Shown one piece after another: positions 21,393 to 28,710 of a stretch of DNA of 28,710 nt (the stretch's first letter is position 1; each line of letters opens with the position of its first letter). The notes below the pieces were generated by a model. That model worked only from the letters and a program-made list of their open reading frames with translations, made no database searches and had not been told where the DNA came from. Source of the stretch: Intoshia linei (lineage: Eukaryota > Orthonectida > Rhopaluridae); contig LWCA01000410.1 of the NCBI GenBank assembly GCA_001642005.1, forward strand, positions 1 through 28,710. The letters run 5' to 3'. The translations under genes and the position numbers were made by a program.

Positions 21393-23236
21393 TGTACTAC
21401 AATTTGTACAATGTATTGAAAATATTTTTTAAATTATACAACTCTTTCAAATAATACACGAAACCAAATCTTTTAAATGTAAATGTATAATCATTGATAT
21501 TTTAAAAAGATAAAATGACTCAATTTTGCAAAATTTCAAAAACTATCATAATTATTATAATAAAACAAAAAATTTTAAATAATTAAAATGATAAATTAAA
21601 TGATATGATAATTAAAAATCTATTTTATTAAATACTAAATTTCTTAATATTTAAATATTGACAAGTTTTTTCAATTTCCAGGAAATCAATAATTTTGATC
21701 CATAGATACGGGCAAGCATAATTGGATACACTGCCACATGTGCTCTGTGATACTATGATCTGATAAACACATTGTACCACTAGCATTGAAATTACCAGTT
21801 TATAGTAAACAATACTTGTTTCAGAATTGATTATAAAACATTTTTCAAGACGCAATTTTGAGGTAATTTTGCCCGGTTATAATTTTATTAACCCAATTGT
21901 TTCATTATAAATTGTTTTGGGGAAACTCGAGTTTCATTACATCTGCTAATCAAGTATTAGTTTCAATAGAAAATAATTTGGTACAGGCACTAAAAGCAAA
22001 TGTTTTATTGCTTTGTGAAAATTAGTTTTCTAGACACACAAGTCAAGATATTGGTAGTAAACACTGCAAGCTGGTAAATAACAGAAATAATATATTCGCC
22101 AAAATTGTTGTTGGTACTGTTTTTAAATTATCAATTTCATAGCAGTGGAATGGTATCTAATGTTTGTCTAAAACAAAATTGAAAAGGTTTTACATTTTAG
22201 AAATTTTACCCCATATATAGTTAATATTTGAGGTAATTGTTATCTTGTTGATTATAATTATGCCTTATGCATTTATGAACTACCATTTATCTAATTTTTT
22301 AAATTTTCTACATTTTAGTTATTTTTGGTAAAATTTAAATTGCGCCAAATTCGTTTTTTACAAACAGGTAATATGGTATCATAGTATCTGGTTGATAAGC
22401 AATATGCGCCATCTGTTATTATTTAGTACCAGGTAATTTGGAATTTGATGTGAAAACATTTATTTTCAATTCTACATAAAATTATCAACGAAATTTAAGA
22501 AACTGAAACTGAAAATCTAAGTTTTATTTAATGAGTCGTATTCTTAATCATTTTAGCAATTTAATAGGTAATATTAGACATTATTATATATTATATATTT
22601 ATCATTTTAACGCATAATATTTTTGAATTTTTCTAAATTTTAAACTAAACATTTAATTTTAACATGACATTCTATCAAGATATTTTGAAAATGGTTAGGT
22701 GCATATCGATTGAAATTTCCAGTGGATGAATAATTATAATCAATTTAATTAATTAGTCCATGCTCCACAAATACAGGCAGATGAGTTTAGGAAATTAATC
22801 ATAGTGCACAATGTATTTAAATTGGTCAGTAAACACAATGGACGATTGAGAGAGTGATCATAGTATATTATTATATACTCATATTAGTCAGTGGATTTAA
22901 CTGGTCTGGTATCATCAGTTGGTATACTGGTAAACAATCAAGACTAATATTAGTATTTTCGTAATTATCATAAATAATTAATTAAGGAAGTCATAACAAT
23001 ACTGTATTTAATGGTATCAATGCACATCATTCGAGCAGTACAAGTAAGTATTGTATTCTCAGTGCAAGCTGGTATTTTTTCCGCTAATAACTGAGGACTT
23101 ATGTGTATAACAACCCAATTGTTTGCACGCTATCGTTTTACAACTTTCATTTTAATTTTACTTTACGGTTGTAGATTTGATTTTTCTCAATTTATGGTTT
23201 ATTATAATTTATATATTCATCTAAATAATTTTATAG
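21393..23236. other. Intergenic between shugoshin and zinc-finger genes
   Basis: AT-rich with slightly more mixed sequence around 22370-23100 and several GGTATC/TGGTAT-type words. A minus-strand frame at 21855-21628 (up to 75 codons, containing STCGSVSNYACPYLWIK) is not recognised and has no convincing start. The right end should hold the promoter of the zinc-finger gene; no clear site is visible. Confidence 0.45.
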
Positions 23237-24547
23237 ATGAACACACGGGCACTTGATGATTTGAGATGTGCTATTTTAAATATATTCAAAGATTATTTAC
23301 CGCAAAGTAAAAAAATTGAATTGATTGGAGTCATTTCCTTTGTTGTGGATAGAAATACGGAACTTTTCGTAAAATTCAATGATACATTAGGTAAATTTTT
23401 AATATTTTATTGAAATTATAATGATATTTTAGACAAGCAAGATACTAAACATTACATTTCCCAATATACTGGTCACATGAATGGTGTAAAAGACAAATCA
23501 AATAATCGACGGAAAGGTAGTTTACCGGTTAAATTTTTAAACTCCTTTTACATACCTACCAATGTGATCAAAGATAATGAATTGACGAAAAATCAATTTA
23601 CTCCGAAATACTCTCATTTTGAGATAATAAAGACTCCATCTAGCAATGGCAGAATTTACCCAAAAATGGAGCCTAAAGCATTACAAAATTTTAACGCAGT
23701 TACCCATTCACCCAGATATAAGCAAATTTATACCAAAACAAAAGCTAAACGCCGAAGAATGACAGACGATCAACTGAATCAAGAAGACATTGGAGAGTAT
23801 TTGGGAGAGGGTAGTGGAATCAGTTCAAAAATCTGTTGCACCACATGTAAAGTTGTAATTGACGATGTTAGCTCCTATTTCAAGCATTCTGTAGAAAACC
23901 ACGAATCTTATATATGCCATAGTTGCTCCAAGAGTTTTACTACAAAGAGCAGTTTACTTAGACATCGACCAATTCACACTGGATTACGTCGATTCGCGTG
24001 CAAATTTTGCGAAAAAAGTTTTTATAGAAGAGATAAGTGCAAAACTCATATTAAACGGCACCTCTCTCCATCAATGCACAATTCTGTCCATGTAGATGAA
24101 TTTAACAGTGTCGGGATACCAACAGTAATCAAATCTACCAATGAAAACGGAAATAATTTTTATGATATTCAATTTAAACATAAAGAATTGACATGTCCCT
24201 GTACTATCAATACCAATACGTCTGTACAAAATAGTTCGTTTTGTTCTACATACTCGCAAGAAAATTCACAGCCAATTAAAAACAAATTTCCCGAAATTTT
24301 CATTAATACTCCAGTCCAAATTCCAGCAATCGTTCAACCGCCATTTCCCGACAAAGAAGAGATCTCTGGAGGTAGAGACATTACTGTACAGGAACCTATA
24401 TGTGAACAACTCGGTGAAATTTCGCATTTAACAAAAAATTTATTAAATTTCACCAAAAATGAGGCAAATTTCAAATCAAAAAAAGATATCCTCCCATTAG
24501 ACCCACTTTACGCAAATAATGATTTACCTAACGCTCTTGATGTTTAA
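23237..24547 (+). CDS. C2H2 zinc-finger protein, three fingers
   Basis: Exons 23237-23390 and 23433-24547, with a 42-nt GT-AG intron, give 422 aa. The N-terminal 66 residues match no family I recognise. A basic segment (KTKAKRRRMTDDQ) precedes the fingers and could serve as a nuclear localisation signal. Finger 1 starts at about residue 187 (CTTC, then HSVENH, C-X2-C-X12-H-X4-H). Finger 2 is at about 213 (CHSC to HRPIH), and finger 3 at about 241 (CKFC to HIKRH), both C-X2-C-X12-H-X3-H. Fingers 2 and 3 are joined by TGLRRFA, a variant of the usual TGEKP linker, so they probably bind DNA together. The Ser/Asn/Pro-rich C-terminus has no recognised domain. TTTATAG sits directly before the ATG and looks like a splice acceptor, so a 5' leader exon is possible. 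ATTAAA at 24594 may be the poly(A) signal. Confidence 0.85.
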
Positions 24548-25317
24548 TTTTACTAGTTTCTATACTGTACATCAATTCATTTTATTGTTATATATTAAAT
24601 TGTTATCTTGTTGTATATCGTATATTGATTCCTTTCACATTGTCAAGATTTGTTACAGGTTTTAAAACATTATAAGCATTGATTTTCGATATATTTTAAA
24701 ATGAAATTACCATAAAACCAATTTACACCTATAACTATGGGTGGTAGATTTAAATGAATAAAATTTGTCTTATATAAAAATTAATCACTAGAACCAGCAA
24801 AAAATATAGACAAATATCCTTAACTATATAAAGTAAAAATTTTTAAATATGTGTAGCCATTTATTTAGAAAACTCCCAGAAATTTCAGAAAGTCTAATTA
24901 TAAAACCTTTTTTACGGGGCAGAAAGTAAAAAATCCAAATTGCCCCATTTTTTTTTTAAAATTAAAGGTTCTTAATTTTAAAAAACACAAATTATAATAC
25001 AATTTTTCAAGACTAATGCTATTTCAAAATTACTGAAATTTGCATCTTCATGGTCAAAACTACAATTTAGCCATTGATCTACATCCAGTTGTAAAGCTGG
25101 TAGATAATGTGTAGAAATATCCACCTTCGGCAGAGCTAGCTACCGTTTGTGTGAATAACATACCAGCCAATCTTTTATATCATACATGTAATTGTAAATA
25201 TTGTATTTATTAATCAGTGACAGCTGCTTGAAAAATAATCTATTGTTCGATCATCAGTGACTTAAAACTAATAAACAAAATATTATCTTAAACAATAACT
25301 ACATGTATTCAACACTT
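24548..25317. other. Intergenic, AT-rich
   Basis: Holds the zinc-finger gene 3' flank, then AT-rich sequence. A short block, TTCGGCAGAGCTAG (25127-25140), recurs as TTTCGGCAGAGCTAG near 26988-27002, hinting at another low-copy repeat. No gene is seen. Confidence 0.4.
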
Positions 25318-26135
25318 TAATCCTAACTTATATAATATGCGACGCAATTTTTGTTTATGTGTCTGTGTGTCCTACTTTATTGAAATAACTAGCGCTCTTA
25401 GAATTTTTTAAAGACCACATTTCAATTACAGTTTTTTCTGGGACGTATAATAAGATAAATTTCAATCCTCCAATTTTACATCTTACAGGTCAAACCCTGT
25501 TGTCTCTCTTTTTGAAGAGCAAACGAGTTGGAGAATTTAAAAAAATATATCAATTGTCCTTCTTTTTGAAATCAAACGAGTTGGAGAATTTAAAAAAAGT
25601 ATAGTTTTTTTCGGGACATATAATAAGATAAATTTCAACCTCCCAATTTCACATCTTACGGGTCAAAAACCCCAGTTGTCCTCTTTTTGAAAATCAAACG
25701 AGTTAAAGAATTTAAAAAAAATTATATCTTCATGGCCAAAACCCCAAATTCCCTTCCTTTTTTTTAAAACAGCCCTAGAATCTCAAAAAATTTACAGATG
25801 GTAGATTTGTATCATGTTAACACACATAAAAAATTTCAATCCGAATAAGTGACGACTTCATGGTCAAAAAAGCATTTTAGTATTCATATATTTTTTTTTC
25901 GAAATATTTTATTAAAACAAAAAATATGAAATAATTAACGGTCCGAAAATTTAAAAAAGCATTATTCTGATACAGCTTATTCCAGTTAATATAAATACAA
26001 AATTTCAACCCCAGAAATCTACGCATTCATGGTCACAAATAATTTTTAATATATTATCAACCAATATTTTTCAAATATTTCGAATTAAAATAAAAATGAA
26101 AATGCAAATTGATCCTACAATTTTAAAAATAAAGT
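25318..26135 (+). repeat. R2 repeat copy 6, longest copy, with internal duplication
   Basis: Begins TCCTAACTTATATAATATGC and follows the block order of the copy at 5806 to TCAACCAATATTTTTCAAAT and GATCCTACAATTTT. The module with AACGAGTTGGAGAATTTAAA occurs at about 25520 and 25570, with a related AACGAGTTAAAGAATTTAAA at about 25700. The GGGACRTATAATAAGATAAA module occurs at 25440 and 25613, so about 170 bp have been duplicated in tandem within this copy. Confidence 0.75.
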
Positions 26136-27479
26136 AGTATTTTACGTCTACACATTTCCAATGAAGACATATGAATGAAAATCTATATAATTCATTCCTT
26201 CGCAATTTTTAATTTTCATTATCCAAACATATTTTTATAATCTTCAAATTTTAACACTACAGCAACGAATTTATAAAATTAAATTTATATTAACTGAAAC
26301 GTTATTTTTTTAATTGATAATTGTTACAAATTTAACATAAAATGGTAATAAGAAAAGTAACATTCACAAGAAAAAAGGCAAAAAGTATGGACAAATTTTT
26401 AACATCAATCATTTTTATATTACAATCCTTTGCAATAATGGTAAAATTCGACTGAAATATTTATAAAGTGAAGATTCAGTTAATTATGTATACACAATTG
26501 GTATTTTTAAGTATTTATTAAATTGATACTGAATATATGTCATCACATTGAAAATGACAAAATATGTTTTTATAATTTTATTTTTTCTGGAATTTATGCT
26601 ATTTTGACAAAATTTTTAATGAGTGTTTTTACTTTATTGTTAAGATTATACAACTCATTCTGTCTAATAAATTATTGTTTTTACTTTATTTTGAATATTA
26701 TACACATATTATATTTAATAAATTAAAAAAATGGGATAACAATAGTTTTTAAATTCTTTACGCAAATGTTAACAAAACAAAGGATTGATAATAGTTAATA
26801 GTATAATTTTTAATTTAGATTTTCAACGTGAATTTATTTTTTTGGTATAAAAAAAAAAGCCCACATCGATAGGAAAAATCTACTAGAAATGAATCCCCTC
26901 GTTAAGAATGGAAGTAGGGAAGCCGATAGGCGTTTTAGACATGGTTACGGAGACCCTTGCATATGAGTGGATCTGGTTATTAAAAGTTTTCGGCAGAGCT
27001 AGGTATGGTTTGTACGTAGTACAAAACTGCCAAGCTAGTACCTTTACAATAGTTGATAACAATAGCTTTAAAACAGACTTATTTAGCATATCAGGATTTA
27101 TTAAATTAAAAATTTTCCAATTAATGGATTATAATTAGGGCGTTTAAAAGTTAATTTTTTATACGTTAATCAGCATGGAAATAGAAGCATTATGATATCA
27201 ATGTTATGCATATCAATTAGATAATTAAAATTTGATAAAATTTCAATAGTGCCATTTTTTGTTAAGATAAATTTAAAATTAGGCTAAATTTTAACAGCAA
27301 TTATTCGAATTTTAATATATTCTTAAAACAGTAAATTCTGTATAAATTTGTCACCAAATAAAATATATTGCGACATAGAAGTTTACATTTGCCAAATTGA
27401 AATTTAAGAAAAAATATATACATGTAGGTTACATAAATTTTATTTTTAGATTATATTTTTTATTTAATGGATTAAAAAA
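26136..27479. other. Intergenic; one stretch open on both strands
   Basis: AT-rich with no recognised gene. Bases 26883-27138 are less AT-rich than the surroundings and open on both strands (plus 26908-27138, minus 27089-26883). The plus reading includes MVTETLAYEWIWLLKVFGRA, which I do not recognise. It shares CGGCAGAGCTAG with 25129-25140 and may be a transposon fragment. Confidence 0.35.
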
Positions 27480-27990
27480 ATGGCCCTAGTACATTGAATT
27501 GTACTCTGAACTATTTTCATTTTTTAAAAAAGAGTAATATGGGGTGTTTATCGTGAAAATACACTTTTTTGTGATGTTGTGATCTATAATAATGCTTATA
27601 ATTTAAAAAAAAATATGACAATGTCTATTTTTTAAAATTCTAGGATATTTCTAGGAAATTTTCATATGGAAATAAAAGGATAATTGGTGCTTTTGGTTAT
27701 AGAGATATAACTTCTTAAAATTGAAATTAATGATAAATTATCATTATCATTGATAATCTTAATGATTATAATATCTGTATCAGTATGTATTTTTTTACAT
27801 TCTACGACTCGTTTGATTTTTAAAAAAAGGATAATTGATGTTTTAAACCGGGAAGCTGTCAGTTTTTGAAATTGAAAATTATCGCACTTTCTCTTCCAGA
27901 AAAAACTGACTGGGATTTGTGTTTGTCAAAATTCTAGGAGTCTTAGTTATTGAAATAAACGATAACAGACAGACAAACAAAGAGTTTTAT
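27480..27990 (-). repeat. Diverged R2 copy 7
   Basis: Reverse-strand R2 blocks in diverged form: AGAGTAATATGGGGTGTTTA, ACTCGTTTGATTTTTAAAAA, AAAATTCTAGGAGTCTTAG, TTATTGAAATAAACGATAAC and ACAGACAGACAAACAAA. More mutated than the other copies, so probably older. Bases 27991-28257 hold nothing recognised. Confidence 0.55.
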
Positions 27991-28257
27991 CAATAGTCAT
28001 CAAAAAATAAATATACCATTAAATTGTTAAATGTAACCATATGTATTGTATTCGTAATAATAAAATTGTACAATTCTAATTACAAAATGATTTCAAATTA
28101 TTTAGATAATGAAGGTAATTTATTTTTAATCTTAACCCTTTGAGGAACATTCGTTATTTTAAAATGAAACCTGTTATAAAATTTAAATTAAGTTATGTAG
28201 AATTGCATTGTATTTATTACACATTTCATTTTTGCACTAATGTATGCTTTCTAGATA

Positions 28258-28710
28258 CTTTAATGCAGTGTTTCTCAACCTTTAAAATACATTAATATAA
28301 TTATAAATATTTAATTTTACCTTCATCAATATCTTTTAAACCTTCATAATCATAATCACCATTAAAAAAATCTTTACCCTCAAAAACACCATCACCCTGT
28401 TCATTATCATGTACAATAACATGTTTTTTTTGGTATTCATATAATTCTGGGTTGAGTGTTGCAAAATTGGTCTTTATGAACACTAATTTCTGGACTTTGT
28501 CATTTTCTAGTCGATTTCTTAATTTACTATGTACAAATCCGAACTGCGAAAAATTCCTCTCGCTTGATGCGGATGAAGCGACCATTGAGTTTAATTTAAT
28601 CGATTTTTTTTAATTCGTTAGCGTAACTTTGTCCCAAAATAATCTCATTTATTCTAATCGCTAATGGTAAAGCAAATTCTTCACCGATAGTAAATGGCTT
28701 ACTCGTTTTG
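28258..28710 (-). mobile_element. Left end of a hAT transposon, continuing past the window
   Basis: CAGTGTTTCTCAACCTTTAA at 28266 is a classic hAT-type terminal repeat, preceded by CTTTAATG (28258-28265) as the candidate 8-bp target duplication. The transposase C-terminus lies just inside this end and reads leftward. The other end is outside the window. Confidence 0.75.
28301..28585 (-). pseudogene. hAT transposase C-terminal dimerisation domain
   Basis: The minus frame beginning MVASSASSERNFSQFGFVHS is the hATC dimerisation motif of hAT transposases, followed by LRNRLENDKVQKLVFIKTN and an acidic tail to the stop. A second minus frame, 28709-28599 (KTSKPFTIGEEFALPLAIRI, then NEIILGQSYANELKKID), resembles the N-terminal region of the same family. 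It sits in another frame immediately upstream and ends at TAA. The whole catalytic middle is missing, so this is an internally deleted, inactive copy. An A8 run at the junction also suggests an indel. Confidence 0.85.

Noticed and set aside
1-28710. tRNA, rRNA or CRISPR features
   Set aside because: No tRNA-like box A/B pairs, rRNA motifs or regularly spaced identical repeats were seen. The repeats are transposon families.

Overview
Animal nuclear DNA: very AT-rich, intron-containing and full of transposon remains. The gene set (a Smad, a class C receptor, a K+-dependent Na+/Ca2+ exchanger, a shugoshin and a C2H2 zinc-finger protein) is metazoan. Most short introns are only 37-56 nt and four are exactly 37 nt, which suggests a compacted, AT-biased animal lineage. 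Orthonectids or myxozoans are possible guesses, but the species cannot be fixed from sequence alone. Coding regions were rebuilt by hand from GT-AG junctions that keep frame and family similarity.

Layout. 1-974: 3' part of a Tc1/mariner element (DD37E spacing) with an IR/DR-type end. 975-2200: nested repeats. 5262-2610 (minus): signal peptide and ligand-binding domain of a class C (mGluR-like) receptor, six exons, running off the left side. 5806-6510: a copy of repeat family R2. 7014-10489 (plus): complete eight-exon NCKX/SLC24-type exchanger, 443 aa, with glutamine replacing the usual alpha-1 glutamate. 11687-12902 (plus): divergent Smad with MH1 and MH2; its last codons lie in a repeat. 13627-21363 (plus): eight-exon shugoshin gene, 337 aa, with an E2F-type site just before its ATG and large introns carrying four hAT MITEs that still have perfect 8-bp target duplications. 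23237-24547 (plus): 422-aa protein with three C2H2 fingers. 24548-28265: mostly repeats. 28266-28710: left end of a hAT element with a broken transposase on the minus strand.

The host genes belong to unrelated processes (cohesion protection, TGF-beta/BMP signalling, calcium transport, extracellular ligand sensing, transcription) and show no shared regulation. What links them is architecture: tiny introns next to introns inflated by MITEs and by families R1 and R2. Single N bases at 13063 and 17680 sit at repeat junctions and may be assembly joins.
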